Part shown: positions 1-8,844 of the stretch, piece after piece | How the letters are laid out: every line of letters begins with the position of its first letter | How positions within the stretch are numbered: position 1 is the first letter of the stretch | Origin: Candidatus Bipolaricaulota bacterium | GTDB lineage: Bacteria; Bipolaricaulota; Bipolaricaulia; M55B111 | DNA: 35,010 bases | Assembly (NCBI GenBank): GCA_021735185.1 | Contig: JAIPHN010000004.1 | Location: 1-35,010 of the forward strand | Direction of reading: 5' to 3' | Position numbers and translations under genes: made by a program | Notes under the pieces: model-generated | Seen by the model: the letters and a program-made list of their open reading frames with translations, nothing else | Told to the model about the DNA's origin: nothing | The model's database searches: none

Positions 1-49
1 CATCCATCAAGTCTTTCCTTACCTCGTCTTCGTACTTATGCTTAAGCAT
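1..49 (-). CDS. rplE: 50S ribosomal protein L5, N-terminal fragment (runs off window)
   Basis: Reverse complement reads ATG...=MLKHKYEDEVRKDLMD, immediately downstream of rplX; matches canonical L5 N-terminus and spc operon order. Confidence 0.8.
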   Translation of the reverse strand, partial: MLKHKYEDEVRKDLMD

Positions 50-52
50 CTT

Positions 53-364
53 TTAATCCAGAACCCCCTCGCATTTTTTACATACTCTAACTTTTTCTCC
101 CCCGACTTCATCGAACCCCACACGAGTTGGTTCATCACAAGACGGACAGATGGGCATTACGTTTGAGATATCTATCGGTTCTTCCCTTTCTATTATTCCC
201 GGTTCCTTTTGCTGCTGTGTTCGGCCCTGGTGCTTCAAGCGGAAATTTATATTCTCAACTACTACCCGATCATTTTTCGGATCAACACTCAGGACTTCTC
301 CTTCTTTACCTTTATCATTACCGGCAATAACCTTGACCCTGTCACCTTCCTGAATTTTCCTCAT
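53..364 (-). CDS. rplX: 50S ribosomal protein L24 with C-terminal CxxC..CxxC zinc ribbon
   Basis: ORF 103 aa with KOW motif (GDRVKVIAGNDKGKEGEV) and ICPSC...VCKKC tail; spc operon position. Confidence 0.96.
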   Translation of the reverse strand: MRKIQEGDRVKVIAGNDKGKEGEVLSVDPKNDRVVVENINFRLKHQGRTQQQKEPGIIEREEPIDISNVMPICPSCDEPTRVGFDEVGGEKVRVCKKCEGVLD

Positions 365-373
365 AATAACCTC

Positions 374-742
374 CTATAATACCTCCGGCGCCAAGGATAT
401 AATGCGAAGCATGTTTCCTTCTCTTAATTCTCGCGTTACGGGGCCAAAGATCCTTGTCCCAACTGGTTCCATTCTCTCATCAACCAATACGGCAGCGTTG
501 TCATCGAACCTTATATAAGAACCATCTTCCCGGCGATAATTACCGGCGGTCCTTACTATTACCGCCTGGACTATTTCGCCCTTCTCAAGGTCGCTATCCG
601 GTATCCGTTTTTTAACAGACGCCGTAATGATGTCCCCGATTCCTCCCTGGTTTTTATTGGACTGTCCGAGAACATTGATACACCTGAGCTTTTTTGCACC
701 AGAATTATCAGCCACTTTTAATTCTGTCTCTTGGTGGATCAC
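374..742 (-). CDS. rplN: 50S ribosomal protein L14
   Basis: [29 protein letters not shown] start at 742 chosen over the longer ORF (784) because it gives the canonical L14 N-terminus and overlaps the rpsQ stop as GTGA. Confidence 0.95.
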   Translation of the reverse strand: MIHQETELKVADNSGAKKLRCINVLGQSNKNQGGIGDIITASVKKRIPDSDLEKGEIVQAVIVRTAGNYRREDGSYIRFDDNAAVLVDERMEPVGTRIFGPVTRELREGNMLRIISLAPEVL

Positions 743-990
743 GATTCCCCTCCCGGCCTCTCCAGTATCTCTTCCAGCTTCCACCTCTTTTTCTTGCTGA
801 TTGGCCTGGTCTCAACAATCCTTACCCAGTCTCCCTCGGTCGCTTCCTCGTCCTCGTCGTGAGCGTAGAACTTCGACCTCTGCTTCAGGTATTTTTTGTA
901 TCGGGGATGTCGCCTTTGTGTGTCTACAGCTACCGTAATTGTTTTATCCATTGCGGCACTCAATACTTTACCTTTCTTCTTCTTTTTCAT
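739..990 (-). CDS. rpsQ: 30S ribosomal protein S17
   Basis: [42 protein letters not shown]10/spc order. Confidence 0.95.
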   Translation of the reverse strand: MKKKKKGKVLSAAMDKTITVAVDTQRRHPRYKKYLKQRSKFYAHDEDEEATEGDWVRIVETRPISKKKRWKLEEILERPGGES

Positions 991-991
991 C

Positions 992-1192
992 TCACTCCAC
1001 TCCTTCCATTTCTCTTTCCCTCTGGATCGTCTTCGCTCGAGCTATATCCTTCTTTGATTTTTTGATTTCAGCAGTGTTGTCCAGCTCGCCAGTTGCCTTC
1101 TGAAATCTCAAATTAAATAACTTTTCCTTTAACTCGGCTACTTTCTCTTCCAGCTCTTCGGGGGTCATATCCCTCATCTCGTCTGGCCTCAT
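992..1192 (-). CDS. rpmC: 50S ribosomal protein L29
   Basis: MTPEELEEKVAELKEKLFNLRFQKATGELDN; ATGA overlap with rplP. Confidence 0.95.
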   Translation of the reverse strand: MRPDEMRDMTPEELEEKVAELKEKLFNLRFQKATGELDNTAEIKKSKKDIARAKTIQREREMEGVE

Positions 1193-1617
1193 TTTTCTCC
1201 CCCCAGTCTTATTCGTTCCTTCAATCTTGTCTTTAACGGTAATTTATAAGAAACCAGTTTATGGAGACGCTTGGCAAGTTCCTTATCTACTCCGGAAAAC
1301 TCAAATATAAGTCTCCCGGGCCTTATAACGGCAACCCATTCGGCGGGTTCTCCTTTACCTTTACCCATTCTTGTTTCTGCCGGCGTCTTTGTAATTGGTT
1401 TATCCGGAAAAACCCTGACCCAGATCTTCGAATCCCTTTGAGTCTCGTGCGCCAGAGTCATTCTCGCCGTCTCTATCTGTTTACTCGTCAACCAACCGGG
1501 GTCTTTTGCCTGAATTCCGTATTCACCAAAAGAAACAGTATTTCCTCGACTGGCTCTACCTTTAGTTCTTCCACGTTGATGCTTTCTGTGCTTGAAGTCA
1601 GCTGGGTATAATGCCAT
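1189..1617 (-). CDS. rplP: 50S ribosomal protein L16
   Basis: [29 protein letters not shown]...; operon position. Confidence 0.96.
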   Translation of the reverse strand: MALYPADFKHRKHQRGRTKGRASRGNTVSFGEYGIQAKDPGWLTSKQIETARMTLAHETQRDSKIWVRVFPDKPITKTPAETRMGKGKGEPAEWVAVIRPGRLIFEFSGVDKELAKRLHKLVSYKLPLKTRLKERIRLGGEK

Positions 1618-1633
1618 TTGATACCATCCTTGT

Positions 1634-2290
1634 TTACAGACTCAATCCCTCGGGTACGCCTTCGGGTAATATTTCCTCGCGGAACACCCAGGCTTTGACG
1701 CCAATCGGTCCGTACTTTGTCCTTGCTTCTATAAAACCGTAGTCGATATCCGCCCTGATTGTCTGTAACGGTATTCTGCCTTCATCCTGTGAGACCGATC
1801 TCGACAGGTTAGCTCCTCCGATTCTCCCCGAACACTTTACCTTTACACCTTTGGCCCCTTTGTTCATCGAACGGGAAATTACCTCTTTCATCGCCCTGCT
1901 TGGCGGAATCCTGTTTTCGATCTGAAAAGCCACTTCCTGGGCTATCAATTGAGCTTGTAAATGGGGGTCATTCGCTTCTTTTACGGATATATTGACGTTT
2001 CTATCCGTCGTATCGCTCAATTCTCTCTGAAACTTATTTATCTCGTTGCCCCCTTTACCGATTATGATTCCCGGGCGAGCCGAAACAATTATTATGGAAA
2101 TTCGATCATCTCTCGGTCTCTCAATACTGACTTTTGCAATTCCCGCTCCTCGGTAACGTTCCCCAATCAGCTCGCGGATCTCGTGATCTTCAGCTACGTA
2201 CTCAGGGGCTTTCTCATCGCTATACCAATTGGATTCCCATTTCTTGTTAACTCCGATACGAAAACCGACCGGATTAATCTTCTGTCCCAT
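1634..2290 (-). CDS. rpsC: 30S ribosomal protein S3
   Basis: MGQKINPVGFRIGVNKKWESNWY, KH domain GIIIGKGGNEI. Confidence 0.97.
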   Translation of the reverse strand: MGQKINPVGFRIGVNKKWESNWYSDEKAPEYVAEDHEIRELIGERYRGAGIAKVSIERPRDDRISIIIVSARPGIIIGKGGNEINKFQRELSDTTDRNVNISVKEANDPHLQAQLIAQEVAFQIENRIPPSRAMKEVISRSMNKGAKGVKVKCSGRIGGANLSRSVSQDEGRIPLQTIRADIDYGFIEARTKYGPIGVKAWVFREEILPEGVPEGLSL

Positions 2291-2628
2291 TATTCTTCCT
2301 CCACTAGAATGACTTTTATATGGCTCTGCCTTCGCTTCATCAAATCAGCTCTACCCTGGGCTCGCGGTTTCATTCTTTTCATTGTTTGACCTTCGTCAAT
2401 AGCAGCTTCCTTGACTTTGAGCTTGTCTACGGCCATATCGTGGTTGTGTTGAGCGTTAGCTATCGCTGATTCCAATGTATCCTGCAGGAACCGGGCGGCT
2501 TTCTTTTTGGAAAACTTGACCGTCTTAAGAGCCTGATCCACCGATTCACCTCTCACGGCGTCGGCCACAGGCCTCGCTTTTTTCGGAGATATCCTCACGT
2601 TTTTCGTAATTGCCTTGGCTTCTTTCAT
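2290..2628 (-). CDS. rplV: 50S ribosomal protein L22
   Basis: KNVRISPKKARPVADAVRG...; operon position. Confidence 0.96.
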   Translation of the reverse strand: MKEAKAITKNVRISPKKARPVADAVRGESVDQALKTVKFSKKKAARFLQDTLESAIANAQHNHDMAVDKLKVKEAAIDEGQTMKRMKPRAQGRADLMKRRQSHIKVILVEEE

Positions 2629-2629
2629 A

Positions 2630-2917
2630 TTAACCTACCGGTGTTATCGGTTCTTTTTTCGTGATACCGCCATGTTCCCGGAATGTTCTCGTTGAAGCAA
2701 ACTCGCCCAGCTTGTGACCGACCATATTTTCATCAATCTCAACCGGCACATGATCTCGTCCGTTGTGAACTTTAATGGTCAGGCCAACCATTTTGGGCAG
2801 TATCGTAGAATCCCTCGACCAAGTTTTAATCTCTTCCATCTCGCCGTTCTTCGCCTTATCAACCTTGTCATTTAAGCTATCTTTGACGTATGGTCCTTTT
2901 TTTACTGACCTTGGCAT
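2630..2917 (-). CDS. rpsS: 30S ribosomal protein S19
   Basis: [15 protein letters not shown]...[24 protein letters not shown]. Confidence 0.97.
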   Translation of the reverse strand: MPRSVKKGPYVKDSLNDKVDKAKNGEMEEIKTWSRDSTILPKMVGLTIKVHNGRDHVPVEIDENMVGHKLGEFASTRTFREHGGITKKEPITPVG

Positions 2918-2923
2918 GTAATT

Positions 2924-3760
2924 TTACCCCCTCTTTTTCTTGGTCCTTCGCTTGATAATTTTCTCATCGCTGGCCTTTGCCTTTCTGGTCTTACCACCTT
3001 TTGCCGGCACCCCAGAGGATGAAACCGGAGGCCTACCGATGTAAGCTCTTCCCTCTCCACCACCGTGTGGGTGGTCGACTGCATTCTTCGCAACTCCCCT
3101 GACCTTTGGTTTTCTACCCAGGTGTCTTTTTCTCCCGGCTTTTCCACTCTTTACGTTCTTGTGACTCGGATTGCTTACCTGACCGACAGTAGCTTTGCAC
3201 TCCGGATTAAAGGACCGTACTTCACCTGAAGGCAATTTGATATCTATCTTCTCGGGTTCTTTTGCGACAATTCTGGCATCCACTCCGGCTGAGCGGGCTA
3301 TTTTTCCGCCCGACCCCGGCGAGAATTCCAGGTTATGAATCGGCTTTCCCGCAGGTATTTTCCGAATTGGCATAGCATTGCCCGGTCTGACTTCTGCCTC
3401 GTCACCAGCTTCGACTACTTCTCCGACGTTGAGCTTTAACGGAGAAATAATGTAACGACGTTCGCCGTCTTCGTACAGCAATAGAGTGATCCAGGCTGAC
3501 CTATTCGGATCGTATTCAGTGCTAACAACTCTACCTTTAATCCCCTCTTTGTCCCGGAGGAAGTCTATTTTCCTGTATTTCCGCTTATGACCTCCTCCGC
3601 GGCCCCGAACTGTTTCCTTTCCCTGATTATTCCTCCCCCCTGATTTCTTCAGGGGCTCGAGCAAGGACTCTTCCGGGTCATCCGTCGTCAATTCTTCAAA
3701 ATCCGTAAGTTCTGCATGACGCCTCGCAGGCGTTACAGGTTTAAATCTCTTTACTCCCAT
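2924..3760 (-). CDS. rplB: 50S ribosomal protein L2
   Basis: GGRNNQG..VRGRGGGHKRKYR...VDHPHGGGEGRAYIGR. Confidence 0.97.
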   Translation of the reverse strand: MGVKRFKPVTPARRHAELTDFEELTTDDPEESLLEPLKKSGGRNNQGKETVRGRGGGHKRKYRKIDFLRDKEGIKGRVVSTEYDPNRSAWITLLLYEDGERRYIISPLKLNVGEVVEAGDEAEVRPGNAMPIRKIPAGKPIHNLEFSPGSGGKIARSAGVDARIVAKEPEKIDIKLPSGEVRSFNPECKATVGQVSNPSHKNVKSGKAGRKRHLGRKPKVRGVAKNAVDHPHGGGEGRAYIGRPPVSSSGVPAKGGKTRKAKASDEKIIKRRTKKKRG

Positions 3761-3774
3761 GTTTTCACCTTAAC

Positions 3775-4068
3775 CTATCCAAATATATCAATTCTGTCAC
3801 TCTCGGAAAGCCTCACGTACGCCTTTTTCCACGCGCTGGTCTTCCCTTTCTCCTGATTAAGTTGTTCCCTTTTCGGCTTCCCCTGGAGGTTCATAGTATT
3901 TACGTCCAAGACATCAACGTCGAACAGATCTTCTACTGCTTCTCGGATCATCACCTTGTTCGCGTCAGGATGGACACGAAAGACGTACTTGTTGCTCTCC
4001 TCCTGAAGTCGCCATGAATTCTCAGTCACTATCGGTTCAACTATGACGTCCTCTGTGGTAAGTTCCAT
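3775..4068 (-). CDS. rplW: 50S ribosomal protein L23
   Basis: DVIVEPIVTENSWRLQEESNKYVFRVHPDANKVMIREAVEDLFDVDVLDVNT. Confidence 0.95.
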   Translation of the reverse strand: MELTTEDVIVEPIVTENSWRLQEESNKYVFRVHPDANKVMIREAVEDLFDVDVLDVNTMNLQGKPKREQLNQEKGKTSAWKKAYVRLSESDRIDIFG

Positions 4069-4725
4069 TTAAACCTCCTGAGTTTCACGACTTGTATCCA
4101 GTAAAATATCCCCTAATTCCGATACGGACCCCTTAGTGAGTAAGATCCCTTCATGATTCAATATATCGTAGGCATTTATCCGGGAAGTAGGAATGTAACT
4201 TGCAGATGGAATATTACTAAAAGACTTGCGTACTCTCCAGTCCTCTTCTTCCTGAGAGACAATTATAAGTGTATCCTTGGGCAAATCAAGAGCTTCAAGT
4301 ACGGCCAATCCTCTCTTTGTTTTTGGTTCTTCGAAATCAAGCTTTTCAACCAGGACCAGGTTACCTTCAGAATATCTCGTTGAAAGGCCGCTTCTTATTG
4401 CCTTGTGCTTCATCTTCTTTGGAAGATCTATTCCGTAGTCCTTTGGTTCGGGTCCAAAAATGACCCCACCGCCGGCCCACAAGGGGGAAGCTCTGGAACC
4501 GTGTCTCGCTCTTCCAGTACCTTTCTGGCGCCATGGTTTTCGGTTCGAGCCCTTTACTTCCGACCTGTCCTTCGTATTGGCAGAACCCGACCTTCCGTTT
4601 TCCCGATAAGCTTTGACCGCTCGGTAAAGTAAATCTCTGTGAAAGTCAAGCCCGAGCAGCTCTTCGGAGGCCTCTATTTCCTCTCCAGCATTTCCTTCTT
4701 CGTCTTTTACTTCGAGATTAATCAT
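4069..4725 (-). CDS. rplD: 50S ribosomal protein L4
   Basis: KPWRQKGTGRARHGSRASPLWAGGGVIFGP. Confidence 0.96.
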   Translation of the reverse strand: MINLEVKDEEGNAGEEIEASEELLGLDFHRDLLYRAVKAYRENGRSGSANTKDRSEVKGSNRKPWRQKGTGRARHGSRASPLWAGGGVIFGPEPKDYGIDLPKKMKHKAIRSGLSTRYSEGNLVLVEKLDFEEPKTKRGLAVLEALDLPKDTLIIVSQEEEDWRVRKSFSNIPSASYIPTSRINAYDILNHEGILLTKGSVSELGDILLDTSRETQEV

Positions 4726-5341
4726 TGCTACTCCTGATTTGAATTAAATTATCTCTAGGACCTGGAACCGACCCCTTGATGACTAACAGGTCTTCTTCCT
4801 CGTCGGATCTAAGTACTTCCAGGTTTTCGATGGTCACTTTTTTGTTTCCAGTCTGTCCCGGTAGCTTTTGCCCTTTTAATACCCGGCCTGGCTCCACACA
4901 CATACCGACGGAACCGGGTTTTCTGTGAAAACGCGAGCCATGAGTCTTCGGTCCACCCGAGAAATTCCAGCGCTTCACTACTCCCTGGAAGCCTTTCCCT
5001 TTTGAATTCCCGGTAATCTTCACCTTATCTCCGGGATTAAATTGGCCGACCGTCACCTCATCTCCGGACTCATACTGCTCCGGGTCCTCTACCCGGTATT
5101 CTACCAGGTACTTTTTCGGCTCTACGCCGTATTTATCAAAATGTCCCTTCATTGGTTCCGTTAATTTTTTTCTTTCCGTATCCTTGTAACCCAACTGGAT
5201 TCCACCGTAACCATCACTTTCTTCGGTCTTTACCTGAACTACCGCCGCGGGTTCGGATTTTATTACAGTCGCCCCCACGGAGGAACCAGTTTCGTCAAAG
5301 TACTGCGTCATCCCGACTTTTTCGCCTAAAGTCCCTAACAT
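4718..5341 (-). CDS. rplC: 50S ribosomal protein L3
   Basis: MLGTLGEKVGMTQYFDETG...GKGFQGVVKRWNFSGGPKTHGS. Confidence 0.96.
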   Translation of the reverse strand: MLGTLGEKVGMTQYFDETGSSVGATVIKSEPAAVVQVKTEESDGYGGIQLGYKDTERKKLTEPMKGHFDKYGVEPKKYLVEYRVEDPEQYESGDEVTVGQFNPGDKVKITGNSKGKGFQGVVKRWNFSGGPKTHGSRFHRKPGSVGMCVEPGRVLKGQKLPGQTGNKKVTIENLEVLRSDEEEDLLVIKGSVPGPRDNLIQIRSSND

Positions 5342-5379
5342 TTTATTAACCTCCCAATTTGGCTTCCATTACTCTCCGA

Positions 5380-5688
5380 CTAAAGTTTAATTTCGACGTC
5401 GATCCCCGTAGGTAACTCTATATCCATCAAAGCATTTATCGTTTCCGACGTCGGTTCTTGAATATCGATCAACCTGTTATGAATTCTTCGCTCAAAGTGT
5501 TCCATAGAAGTCTTGTTCACGTGGGGAGATCGTAGTACGGTATACAGCTTTCTCTCGGTCGGAAGTGGCACCGGACCGGAAATCTTCGCTCTGGTTTCCT
5601 CAGCAGTTGTTACGATCTTTTCCACGGACCTGTCAACGAGCTCGTGGTCGTACCCTTTGAGCTTTATTCGTATCTTTTCTCTTGCCAT
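5380..5688 (-). CDS. rpsJ: 30S ribosomal protein S10
   Basis: [41 protein letters not shown]. Confidence 0.97.
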   Translation of the reverse strand: MAREKIRIKLKGYDHELVDRSVEKIVTTAEETRAKISGPVPLPTERKLYTVLRSPHVNKTSMEHFERRIHNRLIDIQEPTSETINALMDIELPTGIDVEIKL

Positions 5689-5690
5689 AT

Positions 5691-7823
5691 CTAATAACCT
5701 CGTTTATTTAAGATTTCCTCCTTTACTTTCTCCGGCACTTTTTGGTAACGAGAAAAACTCAGTGAATAAGTTCCCCGGCCTCGAGTGATAGAACGTAATC
5801 TCGTCGCGTAACCAAACGATTCGGCAAGCGGTAACTTAAACTCTACCAGCTGAACGCCCTCTCGACTCTCAATCCCCGACACCTCTCCCCGACGTTTCGA
5901 AATATCCTCCATGACGTCACCGACATGATCGGGGGGGACAAACACTTCGCCTTCCATAATCGGCTCAAGCAAAATAGAATTACCTTTTAATGCCCTGCTC
6001 GTCGCCCTGGAACTGGCTGCCTTAAAGGCCATATCTGAGGAGTCAACTGGATGATGGGCCCCATCATAAAGAGTGGCTTTCAAATCGGTAACTTTGTAAC
6101 CGGCCAACTTACCGTTCCCCAGCGCTTCCTTTATTCCTTCCTCGACGGATTTAATATATTCTTTTGGTACCCTTCCTTCTTTCACGGTATTTTCAAACTC
6201 GAAACCGGAACCCCTACTTAAAGGTTCGTATTTTATCTTAACTCTCGCGTACTGACCCCTGCCTCCTGTTTGTTTCGCAAATTCCTGGTCTATATCGGAA
6301 TCCGATCGAATTGTTTCCTCGTAAGAGACACTGGGCTTTCCAACCTGAGCTTCTACTCCGAATTCCTCCCTTAACCTTTTCGTCAGGATTTCCAGATGAA
6401 GTTCGCCCATGCCGGATATGATAGTTTGATTCGTATCCGGGTCATCTTTGACTTTAAAGGTAGGATCCTCCTTCGCCAGCTTGTTAATTCCGTCCGTCAA
6501 CTTGTTTTCATCCGCTTCGCGTCTCGGCTCTATCGCCACCGAAATAACCGGTTCGGGAAAGTCTATCCGCTGGAGAACTATCGGATCTTCCTTGCTGCAG
6601 AGTGTCTCCCCGGTAGAAGTATGATCAGGTCCTACTACTGCAACTATGTCTCCGGCCTTGGCTTTTTCCACTCTTTCTCTGCTATTTGCGTGCATGTGGA
6701 ACATGCGCGATACTCTTTCAGTGTTCTCGGAGTTTGGGTTATATACGTTATCCCCTTCTTCCAGCGTTCCGGAATATATACGCAAATAAATTAACGTACC
6801 CGTGTATTGATCGGTAGTTACTTTAAAAGCAAGACTGGAAAGTGGTTCATCCGGGGAAGGATATCTCTTTACCTTTTCCTCCTCCCCTTCGCCATCATTC
6901 ATGCTATAACCTTCTACAGCCGGAACATCGTTTGGACTCGGAAGGTAGTTAACTATGGAATTCAATATCGGCTGGACCCCGACGTTTTTCAACGCCGAAC
7001 CACCCAGCACGGGAACGTAAGACCCTTCTATCGTGGCACGGCGAATTGCCCGATCGAGCAATTCCCGGGGGATTTCTTCCTCTTCAAGGAACTTCATCAT
7101 CAATTCATCGTCAAACTCGGCGGCTTTTTCTATCAGATCTTCTCTCCAGCGCGCCACCTTCTCCTCGACCTCTTCCGGGACGGGCTTTCTCTCTATTTCT
7201 GCCCCTTTAGTATCCTTATCCCAGGTAAGCAAAGAGGCTTCCAGGAGGTCAATCATACCAACCAGCTCATCCGATTCGTCCCTATAAACTAATTGAAGCG
7301 GCAGAGTGGTTACCCCTAGCCGCTCTTCGATCATTTCAATCGTCTTTTCGTAACGGGATTCCGTCCTATCAAGCTTGTTGACGAAGGCAATCCTCGGAAT
7401 ATTATACCTATCCGCCTGTCGCCAGACCTTTTCAGACTGCGATTCCACCATTTCCACGCCGGAAAAAAGTGCAACCGCACCATCCAGTACCCGCAGTGAC
7501 CGCTCCACTTCCGCAGTAAAATCCACGTGGCCGGGGGTATCAATGATATTAATCTGATGATCCCGCCAGTAACAGGTGGTCGCCGCAGAAGTTATCGTAA
7601 TACCGCGCTCTTTTTCCTGGTCCATCCAATCCATCTCCGCATCGCCGTCGTGGACCTCCCCGATTTTATAGGTCCGACCGGTGTAATAGAGCATACGTTC
7701 CGTAGCGGTCGTTTTACCGGCATCAATATGCGCCATGATGCCGATATTGCGCATGGTCTCGAGCTCTTCGTCCTTCAAATCTTCGTCCACGATCTCGTCA
7801 GATTTTTGCTTTGTCATTATCAT
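5691..7823 (-). CDS. fusA: Elongation factor G
   Basis: [27 protein letters not shown]..., [28 protein letters not shown]; full 5-domain length (710 aa). Start at 7823 or 7817. Confidence 0.96.
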   Translation of the reverse strand: MIMTKQKSDEIVDEDLKDEELETMRNIGIMAHIDAGKTTATERMLYYTGRTYKIGEVHDGDAEMDWMDQEKERGITITSAATTCYWRDHQINIIDTPGHVDFTAEVERSLRVLDGAVALFSGVEMVESQSEKVWRQADRYNIPRIAFVNKLDRTESRYEKTIEMIEERLGVTTLPLQLVYRDESDELVGMIDLLEASLLTWDKDTKGAEIERKPVPEEVEEKVARWREDLIEKAAEFDDELMMKFLEEEEIPRELLDRAIRRATIEGSYVPVLGGSALKNVGVQPILNSIVNYLPSPNDVPAVEGYSMNDGEGEEEKVKRYPSPDEPLSSLAFKVTTDQYTGTLIYLRIYSGTLEEGDNVYNPNSENTERVSRMFHMHANSRERVEKAKAGDIVAVVGPDHTSTGETLCSKEDPIVLQRIDFPEPVISVAIEPRREADENKLTDGINKLAKEDPTFKVKDDPDTNQTIISGMGELHLEILTKRLREEFGVEAQVGKPSVSYEETIRSDSDIDQEFAKQTGGRGQYARVKIKYEPLSRGSGFEFENTVKEGRVPKEYIKSVEEGIKEALGNGKLAGYKVTDLKATLYDGAHHPVDSSDMAFKAASSRATSRALKGNSILLEPIMEGEVFVPPDHVGDVMEDISKRRGEVSGIESREGVQLVEFKLPLAESFGYATRLRSITRGRGTYSLSFSRYQKVPEKVKEEILNKRGY

Positions 7824-7921
7824 AGTTATAAATACCTAAAATACACAAAATCCGTTCGCATAGAACGGTATGGGATCAGATAAAACCAGATTAATATCGA
7901 ATCGCCAGTATTATTATCTAT

Positions 7922-8380
7922 CTACCAGCGATAATGAGCAAAGGCCTTATTTGCCTCTGCGCGGCGGTGGGATTCAAGCTTTTTCTCGTAAGCTTTCCCT
8001 TCCTTGTTGCTGGCCAAAATTATCTCGTTTGCCAAACGTTCTTCCATTCGGGGCTCGCTTCTTTCCGAGGCCACTCCTACCAACCAGCGGAAGGATAGTG
8101 CCACCTGTCTATCCGGTGACACTTCATATGGCACCTGGTAGTTTGCCCCTCCAACTCTCCGACTCCTTGTCTCCAGTTCGGGCGAAATATTATCTATCGC
8201 ATCTCTAAAAACTTTAACTCCAGGTTCCCCTTCTCTTTCCTCTATTAGGGAAAAAGCCTTGTATATGATTTTAAAAGCAAGATTTTTGCTTCCATCTTGC
8301 ATTATATAATTTGCAAACTTACCGACTAACTTGCTTCCGTGCTTTATATCTTGGTTTACGTCACGTCCAGGCAGTCCCAT
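7922..8380 (-). CDS. rpsG: 30S ribosomal protein S7
   Basis: KLVGKFANYIMQDGSKNLAFKIIYKAF...RRVGGANYQVPYEVSPDR...HRRAEANKAFAHYRW. Confidence 0.96.
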   Translation of the reverse strand: MGLPGRDVNQDIKHGSKLVGKFANYIMQDGSKNLAFKIIYKAFSLIEEREGEPGVKVFRDAIDNISPELETRSRRVGGANYQVPYEVSPDRQVALSFRWLVGVASERSEPRMEERLANEIILASNKEGKAYEKKLESHRRAEANKAFAHYRW

Positions 8381-8392
8381 TAAAGCTTCCTC

Positions 8393-8764
8393 CTAGCTGG
8401 GCTTTTTGGTTCCATACTTTGATCGACCCTGTTTCCTTCCCTCTACACCAGTTACGTCGTAAGCTCCGCGAACAATATGATATCTTACTCCAGGTAAATC
8501 CTTAACCCGTCCTCCCCGAACCAAAACTACAGCGTGTTCCTGCAACTCGTGCCCTTCACCCGGGATATATGCAGTTACCTCTTTACCATTACTTAACCTG
8601 ACCCGGGCCACTTTTCTCAGGGCCGAGTTCGGCTTCTTCGGGGTTCTAGTATAAACCCTGGTAACTACTCCACGTTTCTGAGGACAACCGTTCAAAGCTC
8701 TAGAACTAGTTTTCTTCTTTTTTGACGACCTACCTTTCCTTACTAATTGGTTAATCGTCGGCAT
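8393..8764 (-). CDS. rpsL: 30S ribosomal protein S12
   Basis: [12 protein letters not shown]...[17 protein letters not shown]...[16 protein letters not shown]. Confidence 0.97.
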   Translation of the reverse strand: MPTINQLVRKGRSSKKKKTSSRALNGCPQKRGVVTRVYTRTPKKPNSALRKVARVRLSNGKEVTAYIPGEGHELQEHAVVLVRGGRVKDLPGVRYHIVRGAYDVTGVEGRKQGRSKYGTKKPS

Positions 8765-8797
8765 ATCTTTTTCTCACCACTCCTATAAGTGTCCGAA

Positions 8798-8826
8798 ATT
8801 ATAAGCTAGCCCCTTTTTATTGTCAA
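8798..8826 (-). promoter_or_regulatory. Perfect-consensus sigma70-type promoter for the str-S10 cluster
   Basis: Minus strand reads TTGACA (8826-8821) - 17 nt - TATAAT (8803-8798), located between rpoC stop and rpsL start. Confidence 0.85.
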
Positions 8827-8844
8827 GCTAAGCTGGGTCTCGCG

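Noticed and set aside
127-1611. Plus-strand ORFs opposite the ribosomal protein genes
   Set aside because: They are antisense to confidently identified ribosomal proteins, and their translations look like antisense low-complexity sequence with no recognisable domain.
2902-3147. Minus-strand 81-aa ORF inside rplB
   Set aside because: Out-of-frame overlap with the clearly conserved rplB C-terminus.
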